Assembly: GCA_022826185.1 (NCBI GenBank)
Contig: JAJDVH010000015.1
Span: forward strand, 1 to 32,289
DNA: 32,289 nucleotides
Reading direction: 5' to 3'
Source of the DNA: Alphaproteobacteria bacterium
Lineage (GTDB): Bacteria; Pseudomonadota; Alphaproteobacteria; Bin95
A program made the translations under genes and the position numbers. The notes beneath the pieces were generated by a model. That model saw only the letters and a list, made by a program, of their open reading frames with translations, searched no databases and was not told where the DNA came from. Shown here one piece after another: positions 8,497-15,353 of the stretch. The first letter of the stretch is position 1; each line of letters starts with the position of its first letter.

Positions 8497-8949
8497 ATGG
8501 CGGCAAGGGCAACATTTGCGGCTTTGGCGCTCGCATGCCTGGCGTGGCCGGCGCTTGCCGGCGAGCGCGCCGCCGCCAAGGTGGCCTGCGAGCCGACAGG
8601 AAAGGCGCTGGTCTGGTCCTGCGCGATCGCGGTCACGGCCCGGAAATCCGCCGAGCCGGTGGTGGCGGACTCGCTGTCCGTCAAGGCGGACATGCCCGGC
8701 ATGCCGATGGCGCATAACCTGCCGCCGGCAAGCGCGATGCCCGTGGACGACATGCCCGGCCACTACAAGGCGACGCTGGAGCTCGAAATGCACGGCGAAT
8801 GGGCGCTCGCCATCGAGGTGGACGGCAAGACCGCCGGCGCGGGCGCCCGCGTGCGCGACAAGGTCATCGTCAAGCAGGAGTTCGGCTCCGGCAGGATGCA
8901 TGGCGGCCACAAGCACGGATCGGGGCACGGCGCCGCGCCGAAGCAGTAG
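8497..8949 (+). CDS. Exported Met/His-rich YtkA/FixH-like protein
   Basis: A 150-aa protein, probably periplasmic: residues 1-21 form a Sec signal peptide ending ALA-G. The mature part is a single beta-rich domain resembling the YtkA-like family. It has a Met/Pro/His stretch (ADMPGMPMAHN, about 65-74), MPVDDMPGHYK around 81-91, two Cys (31 and 42) that could pair, and a His-rich tail (MHGGHKHGSGHG, 134-145). Such Met and His clusters are typical of Cu or other metal binding, but here that is inference. The start has a strong GGAGG, and the gene abuts the livF stop, so it is the last gene of the transporter operon. Why a putative metal-binding protein is co-transcribed with a Liv-type transporter is unclear. 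Confidence 0.7.
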   Translation: MAARATFAALALACLAWPALAGERAAAKVACEPTGKALVWSCAIAVTARKSAEPVVADSLSVKADMPGMPMAHNLPPASAMPVDDMPGHYKATLELEMHGEWALAIEVDGKTAGAGARVRDKVIVKQEFGSGRMHGGHKHGSGHGAAPKQ

Positions 8950-8983
8950 GCGACCGGACGGCGCGTCCGGTGTCGTCGGGATT

Positions 8984-9185
8984 TCATACCCGCGGTCGTT
9001 GACCGGAACCCATGACAGATTTGACGCCCGCCGCCCGATCTCCCCCTTCCGTCATGCCCGGACTTGTTCCGGGCATCCATGCGGCCGCTTGGCCGGACGG
9101 AAACGGTTGAGGGAGATGCCCGGAACAAGTCCGGGCATGACGAGAAGAAGACATGAGTCCCAGGTCGAGGCCGTTGGTATCAGTC
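8984..9185. repeat. Second block of dispersed inverted repeats
   Basis: Positions 8984-9022 are the reverse complement of 521-559 with 38 of 39 bases identical. The two-armed hairpin at 9050-9142 follows, then GACGAGAAGAAGACATGA (9139-9156), whose complement lies at about 115-132 in the left block. A degenerate end unit (GGTCGAGGCCGTTGGTATCAG) lies at 9162-9182. No gene fits in 8950-9187. The block separates the transporter operon from the A+T-richer PIN module. Confidence 0.8.
9050..9142. repeat. Two-armed palindromic repeat, 27-bp stem (second copy)
   Basis: Arms 9050-9076 and 9116-9142 are perfectly complementary over 27 bp around a 39-nt loop. The arm sequence equals that at 264-290; only the loop differs after CCATGCGGCCG. 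Perfect arms with divergent loops suggest the arms are maintained by conversion or recent mobility. Confidence 0.85.
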
Positions 9186-9187
9186 GC

Positions 9188-9646
9188 TCATTTTTCGAAG
9201 TTAAGCTCGGGCTCTTCGATGGCTGGTTCTTCGATGATCAGGGGTGGATTGCCGATCGACCCGCTCCTGCCGATCAATGGATTGTCGAAGGTATTCAGCA
9301 CCGAAACCTTGGCGGCGAGGGCCGAAGCGACATGAACGGAGTCCTTTGGGTGAACGCCATGATCCCATACCAAATCGCGAGCTGCTTCGGCGATCCGTCG
9401 CGTAAGCATCATTGTTCGAATGGAGGGGCGGTTGAAGAGCGCTTCGACCGATGAACGCCGCTCGGTCGGCAAGGCATCTCTCGGTCGCAAGCGTAAAACC
9501 TCGGTAAGAGCGAACACGCTTGTCACGATCTCGATTTCACCGCGTTCAGCCAAGGACAATACCGCCTGACATTTATCGGCCCGACCGTCTTCGTCTTGCA
9601 GCCATGCGAGGAAACAGTTCGAGTCCCAATATCGGCGTTCAACCAT
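9188..9646 (-). CDS. PIN-domain ribonuclease, VapC-like toxin candidate
   Basis: A 152-aa protein with a complete PIN-domain acidic set: Asp8 (RYWDSNCFLAW), Glu49 (FALTEVLRL), Asp102 (HPKDSVHVASA) and Asp121 (LNTFDNPLI). PIN proteins of this size are usually metal-dependent RNases and act as the toxins of VapBC-type systems. The ATG at 9646 overlaps the stop of the upstream gene as TGATG, so the two are translated together. The frame is open further upstream but that part only overlaps the upstream gene. G+C is low for the window (63 of 120 bases over 9181-9300). The partner is not a normal VapB. RNase activity is predicted from the residues; toxicity is inference. Confidence 0.8.
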   Translation of the reverse strand: MVERRYWDSNCFLAWLQDEDGRADKCQAVLSLAERGEIEIVTSVFALTEVLRLRPRDALPTERRSSVEALFNRPSIRTMMLTRRIAEAARDLVWDHGVHPKDSVHVASALAAKVSVLNTFDNPLIGRSGSIGNPPLIIEEPAIEEPELNFEK

Positions 9647-10323
9647 CAGTTGGAAGCGAGCAGACCGCGATAGTCTCCTATCGGGGCTTCGTCGTAGGGA
9701 AACAACTCGACTTCTTCTGCCCTGATGCTCGTTGGTAACCCTTCCCGGTCGTAGTGAACCAGGCCATGGGCCGCGACACGCTTTCGCCACATGCCGCGCA
9801 TGGATTCGACCAGGTCATCCGGCACGGTGCATTGCACGGCCATATTCCAGATCGGTTCGGAAATCGTGAAGTGGAAGCGGCCTCGTGCACTGAGGGTATC
9901 GAGAGTGCCCTCGACGGTGCCGTATTCGGCTACCTGGCTCGGGTGCCGGTCAGCATCCTGCCGGCCTTCAACCAGAATATCCCGACGGTCCACGCCCGTC
10001 AGAAGGCGCGTGGCCGGAACCGCGCGCGGAAACCGATTAAGCCTGCTGCGGATACGTGGCGGCGGTTTCCGTACGGTTTCCTGAATTCGGTTGACCACAT
10101 TGGCATCGGTCGCTGCCGGCAGATTTGCCGCAATCAATACGCTGCCCTCGGAGACTGAAATCTCCCAGTGAACGGCATTGGGGTCGCCGCAGGTTTCGTC
10201 CGAAATCTCGCTCAGCAATCCGGTGAAGGCTCGCACGATTTGCTGGAAATCGCGGTAAGGCACCTTGTCCGGGCCAAGTTCCAGTGTGAGGGCGGGGGTG
10301 TCTTCGGCACCGGCCATGCTCAT
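9646..10323 (-). CDS. Uncharacterised 225-aa protein coupled to a PIN nuclease
   Basis: The N-terminal part (ALTLELGPDKVPYRDFQQIV, then SEGSVLIAANLPA) reads as an alpha/beta region. A basic, proline-rich linker follows (about 84-108, KPPPRIRSRLNRFPR). The C-terminal part (YGTVEGTLDTLSARGRFHFT, then WNMAVQCTVPDDLVES and HGLVHYDREGLPTSIRAEEV) looks like a small beta-barrel. I recall similar strings in unannotated proteins beside PIN genes, but no named domain. The start at 10323 has GGAGG 3 nt upstream; a second ATG lies at 10317. At 225 aa it is much longer than a VapB antitoxin (70-90 aa) and has no visible ribbon-helix-helix or AbrB motif. By position it is the candidate antitoxin or regulator of the PIN protein. 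Confidence 0.7.
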   Translation of the reverse strand: MSMAGAEDTPALTLELGPDKVPYRDFQQIVRAFTGLLSEISDETCGDPNAVHWEISVSEGSVLIAANLPAATDANVVNRIQETVRKPPPRIRSRLNRFPRAVPATRLLTGVDRRDILVEGRQDADRHPSQVAEYGTVEGTLDTLSARGRFHFTISEPIWNMAVQCTVPDDLVESMRGMWRKRVAAHGLVHYDREGLPTSIRAEEVELFPYDEAPIGDYRGLLASN

Positions 10324-10565
10324 TGCCTCCCGAACAGGAACGAAGCCTACCCCGCGGACGAGTCCCGGTAAAGCAGCCGCATGCCCTTGATGCCCTGTAG
10401 AGCGATGGCAGTGCGTCCCATCGCCCGACCAGAGCATCACTCTCTTCGTCCCGTTTCACGCGGAGCCTCGCACACCTGTCGTCAGGCTGCGTATACAAGC
10501 TCCTTTCGTTATTCTCCCCTGCCCTTGCAGGAGACGTCGGAACCGGGAACTGCCGGAACGGGAAA

Positions 10566-10652
10566 TGGTGCCCAGGAGAAGACTCGAACTTCCACGACCT
10601 TGCGGCCACAGGTACCTGAAACCTGCGCGTCTACCAATTCCGCCACCTGGGC
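10566..10652 (-). tRNA. tRNA-Leu (anticodon CAG)
   Basis: An 87-nt class II tRNA with encoded CCA. The acceptor is GCCCAGG/CCTGGGC with discriminator A. The anticodon arm is CAGGT-TTCAGGT-ACCTG, giving CAG. A long variable arm (TGGCCGCAAGGTCG) and the TTCGAGT T-loop are present. It reads CTG codons, which dominate in this G+C-rich genome. A near-consensus promoter lies 15 nt upstream of the mature 5' end. Confidence 0.96.
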
Positions 10653-10673
10653 ACGGGGCAGGAGCGAGACGGC

Positions 10674-10702
10674 GTGATAAGAGGAAGGCGCACGACTGTC
10701 AA
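10674..10702 (-). promoter_or_regulatory. Sigma70-type promoter of tRNA-Leu(CAG)
   Basis: On the minus strand TTGACA (10702-10697) and TATCAC (10679-10674) are separated by exactly 17 bp. The predicted start near 10667 gives a leader of about 15 nt. The -35 lies only 21 bp from the divergent ubiD start, so any ubiD promoter must overlap this site or lie inside the tRNA gene. Confidence 0.7.
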
Positions 10703-10722
10703 CGACCAGAGGCGCGCATTCC

Positions 10723-12207
10723 GTGACCGACCGATCCCTCCGCGACTTCATCGCCCGGCTGGAAGGCGCGGGCCGGCTCAGACGCATTGCCGCGCCCGTA
10801 TCTCCGGACCTGGAGGTGACGGAGATCCACCGCCGCGTGCTGCAGGCGGGCGGGCCGGCGCTGCTCTTCGAGAACCTCCGCCGCCCGGACGGCGGCCCCT
10901 GGGGCATGCCGGCGCTCGCCAACCTGTTCGGAACGGTGGAGCGCGTCGCCTGGGGCATGGGGTGGGAGCCGGAGGGGCTGCGCGAAATCGGCGAGACGCT
11001 GGCCTTCCTGCGCCAGCCCGCGCCGCCGGGCGGCTGGCGCGAGGCGGTCGGGATGCTGCCGCTGCTGAAGACCATGCTGTCCATGGCGCCGCGCACCGTC
11101 CGGCGGGGGCCCGTGCAGGAGGTCGTGCTGGAAGGGGACGACATCGACCTCGGGCGCTTCCCGGTCCAGACCTGCTGGCCGGACGAGCCTGCCCCGCTCA
11201 TCACCTGGCCGCTGGTGGTGACGCGGGGGCCGGGGCGCACGGCGGAGGACGATTTCAATCTCGGCATCTACCGGATGCAGGTCACCGGGCGGAACACGAC
11301 CCTGATGCGCTGGCTGAAGCATCGCGGCGGGGCCGGCCATCATGCGCGCTGGGCGGCGGAGAAGCGCGAACCGCTGCCCGCCGCCGCCGTGATCGGCGCG
11401 GACCCGGCGACGATCCTGGCGGCCGTCACGCCGCTGCCCGAAACGCTGTCGGAATACCGCTTTTCCGGCCTCCTGGCGGGCCGGCGCCTCGATCTCGTCG
11501 ATTGCCGCACCCAGCCGCTCAAGGTGCCGGCCGAGGCCGAGATCGTGCTGGAGGGCCATGTATCGCTGGACGAATACGGCGACGAGGGGCCCTATGGCGA
11601 CCACACCGGCTACTACAACGCGGTCGAGCGCTTCCCGGTGTTCACCGTTTCGGCGATCACCATGCGCCGCGACCCGATCTACCTCACCACCTATACCGGC
11701 CGGCCGCCGGACGAGCCCTCCGTGCTGGGAGAGGCGCTGAACGAGGTCTTCATCCCGCTGCTGCAGGCGCAGTTCCCGGAAATCCGCGACTTCTGGCTGC
11801 CGCCGGAGGGCTGCTCCTACCGGGTGGCCGTGGTCTCCATCCGCAAGGCCTATCCCGGCCACGCCAAACGGGTGATGTTCGGCGTCTGGTCCTATCTGCG
11901 CCAGTTCATGTACACCAAGTGGGTCATCGTCGTGGACGAGGACATCGACGCGCGCGACTGGAAGGACGTCGTCTGGGCGGTCTCGACGCGCATGGACCCG
12001 GCCCGCGACATCACGCTCGTGGAGAACACGCCCATCGACTATCTCGACTTCGCGAGCCCCGAAAGCGGCCTCGGCTCGAAGATCGGCCTCGACGCCACGG
12101 ACAAGTGGCCTCCCGAGACCCGGCGCGAATGGGGCCGAAAGCTCGCCATGAGCGAGGAGGTGGAGGCGCGCATTGCCGCGAGGTGGGAGGAGTTCGGGCT
12201 GGATTGA
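10723..12207 (+). CDS. ubiD: UbiD-family prenylated-FMN-dependent decarboxylase
   Basis: A 494-aa cytoplasmic enzyme, near the length of E. coli UbiD. In ubiquinone synthesis UbiD removes the carboxyl group of 3-polyprenyl-4-hydroxybenzoate using prenylated FMN. Family blocks are [13 protein letters not shown] (179-191), [11 protein letters not shown] (288-298, with acidic catalytic residues) and the C-terminal [18 protein letters not shown]. The last block is very typical of true UbiD. The start is GTG 10723. No ubiX or other ubi gene is in the window. It sits alone between two tRNA-Leu genes. A paralogous aromatic-acid decarboxylase role is possible, but the C-terminal block favours ubiquinone synthesis. 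Confidence 0.9.
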   Translation: MTDRSLRDFIARLEGAGRLRRIAAPVSPDLEVTEIHRRVLQAGGPALLFENLRRPDGGPWGMPALANLFGTVERVAWGMGWEPEGLREIGETLAFLRQPAPPGGWREAVGMLPLLKTMLSMAPRTVRRGPVQEVVLEGDDIDLGRFPVQTCWPDEPAPLITWPLVVTRGPGRTAEDDFNLGIYRMQVTGRNTTLMRWLKHRGGAGHHARWAAEKREPLPAAAVIGADPATILAAVTPLPETLSEYRFSGLLAGRRLDLVDCRTQPLKVPAEAEIVLEGHVSLDEYGDEGPYGDHTGYYNAVERFPVFTVSAITMRRDPIYLTTYTGRPPDEPSVLGEALNEVFIPLLQAQFPEIRDFWLPPEGCSYRVAVVSIRKAYPGHAKRVMFGVWSYLRQFMYTKWVIVVDEDIDARDWKDVVWAVSTRMDPARDITLVENTPIDYLDFASPESGLGSKIGLDATDKWPPETRREWGRKLAMSEEVEARIAARWEEFGLD

Positions 12208-12251
12208 GCCGCCCGCCGGCGCTAAATAGCGGTCTCTGGGCCGGGCCCTGT

Positions 12252-12338
12252 GCCTCTGTGGCGGAATCGGTAGACGCGGCAGACTCAAAATCTGTTGCCC
12301 GCAAGGGCGTGGGAGTTCGAGTCTCCCCGGGGGCACCA
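12252..12338 (+). tRNA. tRNA-Leu (anticodon CAA)
   Basis: An 87-nt class II tRNA with encoded CCA. The acceptor pairs GCCTCTG with CGGGGGC through two G-T wobbles. The anticodon arm GCAGA-CTCAAAA-TCTGT gives CAA. The long variable arm (TTGCCCGCAAGGGCGT) and T-arm GGGAG-TTCGAGT-CTCCC are regular. It reads TTG codons, rare here. It is oriented away from the tRNA-Leu(CAG) on the other side of ubiD. Confidence 0.95.
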
Positions 12339-12367
12339 CCGGCTGCGGCAAGCGACGGAGGACTATC

Positions 12368-12781
12368 TTGGGCGCCATCCATGTGACGGTTACCGTCAGC
12401 AATCCCGCAGACCGGGAACGTGCGTGGGACGGGTTGTTCCTGGTCGATACCGGCGCGACCGACTCGCTGGTGCCGAGAGACCGCCTGGAAGCCATCGGGC
12501 TGCAGCCCGAGGCGCGCCGCCTTTGTGAGCTCGCCGACGGCAACACGGTCGCCATGGACATCGCGGTCGGGCGGTTGGAGTTCATGGGAGAGATTGTGGG
12601 CGGCACGATCATCTTCGGCGACAAGGGAACGGAGCCGATCCTGGGTGTGACGGCGCTGGAGTCTGTCGGGATCGACATCGACCCGCGCAATGGAACGTTG
12701 AAGCGCCTGCCCGCTGCGCGCCTGAAGACGCTGCGGGCGGCGGGCGCAAATTGCCTGCCTCTGCGGAGCGACACCGCATGA
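12368..12781 (+). CDS. Retropepsin-like (clan AA) aspartic protease
   Basis: A 137-aa protein with the motif LVDTGATDSLVPRD (residues 25-38), holding the catalytic D27-T28-G29 of single-domain retropepsin-like proteases, which work as homodimers. Downstream are ELADGNTVAMDIAVG (flap region) and EPILGVTALESVGIDID, matching the hydrophobic-hydrophobic-Gly element of the family. There is no signal peptide or membrane segment. The start is TTG 12368, supported by GGAGG 6 nt upstream; GTG 12383 is an alternative. It begins 30 bp after the tRNA and ends in an ATGA overlap with the SDR gene, so the two are coupled. Its substrate is unknown. Confidence 0.8.
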   Translation: MGAIHVTVTVSNPADRERAWDGLFLVDTGATDSLVPRDRLEAIGLQPEARRLCELADGNTVAMDIAVGRLEFMGEIVGGTIIFGDKGTEPILGVTALESVGIDIDPRNGTLKRLPAARLKTLRAAGANCLPLRSDTA

Positions 12782-13542
12782 AACCCGTTTGCCTCGTCAT
12801 CGGCGCCGGCGCCGGAATCGGCGGCACCGTCGGAAGCCGCTTCGCGAGGGAGGGCTACCACGCCGTGCTTTGCCGCCGCAGCGACGAGGAAGGGCTGAAC
12901 CGGCTGGTGGAAGGCATCCGCAGCGAGGGCGGCGACGCCACGGGCTACCTGCTCAACGCCGTCGAGCCGGACAGCATCGAGGACCGGGTCGCCGCCGTGG
13001 AAGCGGATATCGGGCCGATCCGGACGGTCCTCTACAATCTGGGCTCCCAGGTCGGCAACCGGGCCCTGGAGGCGACCAGCTACAAGGTCTTCGAGCTTGG
13101 CTGGCGCATGGCGACCTTCGGCCTGTTCCGCACGGCCTCGGCCGTCTGCCCCCGGATGGTCGAGCGCGGCGAAGGCGCCATCCTCGTCACCTCATCGACG
13201 GCGGCGGTACGCGGCAACAGGGGCCAGCATTCGCACGCGGCCTCCATGGCGGGGCGGCGCATGCTGTGCCAGACGCTCAATGCCGAGTTCGGCCCGAGCG
13301 GCGTCCATATCGTCCATATCCTGATCGACGGCGCGGTCGATGCCCCGGACACGCTCGGCAAGATGCTGGGGCCGGAGAAATACCGGGCGCTGCGCGAGAG
13401 CCGCGGCATGGAGCATGACGGCCTCATGCTGCCGGAGAAGATCGCCGACACCTATGTCCACCTCGCGCACCAGCACCGCTCCACCTGGACGAACGAAATC
13501 GACCTGCGCTCGTTCAGCGACATGCCGTGGTGGAACAGCTGA
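12778..13542 (+). CDS. Atypical short-chain dehydrogenase lacking the Tyr/Lys pair
   Basis: A 254-aa SDR-fold protein, normal length for classical SDRs. The cofactor motif GAGAGIG (9-15) and the YNLGS strand (NAG position) are present. Ser140 occupies the catalytic Ser place, but 13 residues later there is His153 in place of Tyr, and at +4 Met157 in place of Lys (motif HAASMAGRRML). The usual Tyr-x3-Lys proton relay is therefore missing. It may use His153, act on an unusual substrate, or bind the cofactor without classical catalysis. Its start overlaps the protease stop (ATGA); its 3' end overlaps the convergent comB gene by 29 bp. Confidence 0.85.
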   Translation: MKPVCLVIGAGAGIGGTVGSRFAREGYHAVLCRRSDEEGLNRLVEGIRSEGGDATGYLLNAVEPDSIEDRVAAVEADIGPIRTVLYNLGSQVGNRALEATSYKVFELGWRMATFGLFRTASAVCPRMVERGEGAILVTSSTAAVRGNRGQHSHAASMAGRRMLCQTLNAEFGPSGVHIVHILIDGAVDAPDTLGKMLGPEKYRALRESRGMEHDGLMLPEKIADTYVHLAHQHRSTWTNEIDLRSFSDMPWWNS

Positions 13543-14245
13543 CCGAATAGGCGCGGTTACGGAGTCTCGGCGCCACGTCGTCGCTGTTCAACGCCGATGC
13601 GAGCGCAACATCGTCCCCGAATCCTCTGCCGACCAGTTCCTTGCCCGACACGCTGTTCCGGAGCGCTTCCGCGAGGTGGGTCCTCACGCTCTCGAACACG
13701 CCGATCGCGGCTGCCGCCTCGGGCGACCGCGCGCCGCAGAGGCGAGACAGAACGGCTCCGGCGCCGATATGGTCCTCCAGGGCCGGGCGCAGGGCGCCGT
13801 CCGGCCATCGCTCCCCGCATGCGATCACCGCGATCCGAGAGCCGCAGGACCGCGCCGCGCGAGCGACTGCGCCCGCGTTGCGAAGGCACCCGGCGAAGGT
13901 AGGCGTCTCGCCGGTGGCCAGCGACAGGGTCGCGCCGTTCGGGGACGGCAGCACGATGCGGCTGCCTCGCGGCAGGCCCGTCAACGACCCTGGCGAGAGC
14001 GAATACCCGCCCTCCCGGCGCGGGCCTGCAAGCAGGGCGTTCTTCGACCTCGCATAGTCTGCGGCCGTGTCGTCGGCCCACCGGTACGGAAACACCGTTG
14101 CTCCCCTCGCCGCAGCGATGCAGACCGCGGTCGTGAAGGACAGCACATCCACGATCACGATGGCGTCGCTCACGGGAGCGAGACACGCAACGCCCTGCGG
14201 CCCCCATTCGAAGCGAACTCGATATTCGCACTGGTCATACACCAT
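13514..14245 (-). CDS. comB: 2-phosphosulfolactate phosphatase family (ComB)
   Basis: A 243-aa protein of the ComB family, a Mg-dependent phosphatase that hydrolyses 2-phosphosulfolactate to sulfolactate in coenzyme M synthesis. The family region IVIVDVLSFTTAVCIAAARG (29-48) and SRIVLPSPNGATLSLATG are clear, as is ARSCGSRIAVIACGERWPDG. No comA, comC or other coenzyme M gene is nearby, and most bacteria with ComB do not make coenzyme M, so the real substrate may be a related phospho-acid. It lies 21 bp before the adenine deaminase stop on the same strand and overlaps the SDR 3' end by 29 bp. The family is confident, the substrate is not. Confidence 0.85.
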   Translation of the reverse strand: MVYDQCEYRVRFEWGPQGVACLAPVSDAIVIVDVLSFTTAVCIAAARGATVFPYRWADDTAADYARSKNALLAGPRREGGYSLSPGSLTGLPRGSRIVLPSPNGATLSLATGETPTFAGCLRNAGAVARAARSCGSRIAVIACGERWPDGALRPALEDHIGAGAVLSRLCGARSPEAAAAIGVFESVRTHLAEALRNSVSGKELVGRGFGDDVALASALNSDDVAPRLRNRAYSVSCSTTACR

Positions 14246-14266
14246 GCCGGTCGCGACGAACCCCCG

Positions 14267-15286
14267 CTATCCGTCCGCCCCGGCGGACCGGGCGATCCCG
14301 TCAAGATGCCCCTGCTTGGCCGCCTCGTCGAGGAATGAGCCTTCGATGGAATTGCGGGCGAGCGTCACGAGGTCCGCCCTGTCCAGGTCAAGCGCCTCGG
14401 CCACGGCGACGAAATTGTCCACCAGATAGCCGCCGAAATAGGCCGGATCGTCGGAGTTCACTGTCGCCTTCAGCCCGGCGTCGAGCATGCGCTTCAACGG
14501 GTGCTGCCTCATGTCGGGAACGCCGCACAGCCGGAGGTTGGAGAGCGGGCACACGGTAAGCGCGATGCCCCGCCCGGCCAGGCGGCGGACCAGCGCCGGG
14601 TCTTCGAGCGCGCGGTTGCCGTGGTCGATCCGGTCCACGCCCAGCCGGTCCACCGCGTCCGCGACATAGGATGCCGGGCCCTCCTCGCCGGCATGGGCGA
14701 CAAGCCTGAGGCCGGCCTCGCGCGCGGCCGCAAAGAGGCGTTCGAACTTCGCGGGCGGATGGTCCTTCTCGGACGAGTCGAGGCCGAGGCCGGCGATCCT
14801 CCCGTCCGCGATATAAGGCCCGGCCTCGCGGAAGGCGGCGAAACCCTCTTCTTCGCTCAGATGCCTGAGGACGCACATGATGAGCAGCGAGGTCACGCCC
14901 TGCCTCTCGCGCCCGTCGGCGAGCGCGGCGAGGATGCCGTCCGCCGCGACCGCGAAGGGAATGCCGCGCCCGGTGTGTCCCTGGGGGTCGAAGAACAGCT
15001 CGACATGCACCGCCCCGTCGGCGGCGGCGCGCTCCAGATAGGCCGCGGTGAGATCGTGGAAGTCCTCTTCCGTGCGCAGCACGTCCATGCCCCGGTAGTA
15101 GATGTCCAGGAAGTCCTGCAGTTCCGAGAAGCGGTAGGCGGCCCTTATCTCCTCCACCGTGCGGAACGGAATGCCGACCTTGTTCCTGCGGGCCAGCCGC
15201 ATCAGCATTTCCGGTTCGAGCGCGCCCTCCAGGTGCAGGTGGAGTTCCGCCTTGGGCAGCGCCCGGACAAACGATCTCACGTCCAT
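14267..15286 (-). CDS. Adenine deaminase (adenosine deaminase family)
   Basis: A 339-aa zinc-dependent amidohydrolase that should convert adenine to hypoxanthine in purine salvage. Zinc ligands are in HLHLEG (16-21), HAGEEG (198-203) and NSDDPAYFGGY (277-287), with the catalytic Glu in HAGEE and DHG at 221-223. The SDDPAYFGGY form marks the adenine deaminase branch; adenosine deaminases usually have a Thr-Asp-Asp form there. The start at 15286 puts the first motif at the right distance; GAGGCCGG precedes it. The gene is divergent from the amidase gene (67 bp between starts). The frame continues upstream only over amidase sequence. Confidence 0.87.
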   Translation of the reverse strand: MDVRSFVRALPKAELHLHLEGALEPEMLMRLARRNKVGIPFRTVEEIRAAYRFSELQDFLDIYYRGMDVLRTEEDFHDLTAAYLERAAADGAVHVELFFDPQGHTGRGIPFAVAADGILAALADGRERQGVTSLLIMCVLRHLSEEEGFAAFREAGPYIADGRIAGLGLDSSEKDHPPAKFERLFAAAREAGLRLVAHAGEEGPASYVADAVDRLGVDRIDHGNRALEDPALVRRLAGRGIALTVCPLSNLRLCGVPDMRQHPLKRMLDAGLKATVNSDDPAYFGGYLVDNFVAVAEALDLDRADLVTLARNSIEGSFLDEAAKQGHLDGIARSAGADG

Positions 15287-15353
15287 TCCGGCCTCCGTCG
15301 CCATCCCTTGGCAGTTTGCCTCCGGACGGCAAGCGCACGATAGTCCCTTCCCC

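Noticed and set aside
88-9185. The liv operon as a composite transposon or integron cassette
   Set aside because: The flanking repeats contain no transposase gene and are not terminal inverted repeats of an insertion sequence; operon G+C matches the genome.
10518-10540. Rho-independent terminator downstream of tRNA-Leu(CAG)
   Set aside because: There is only a bulged hairpin (TCTCCTGC-AAGG-GCAGGGGAGA on the minus strand), followed by ATAACG and no T-run.
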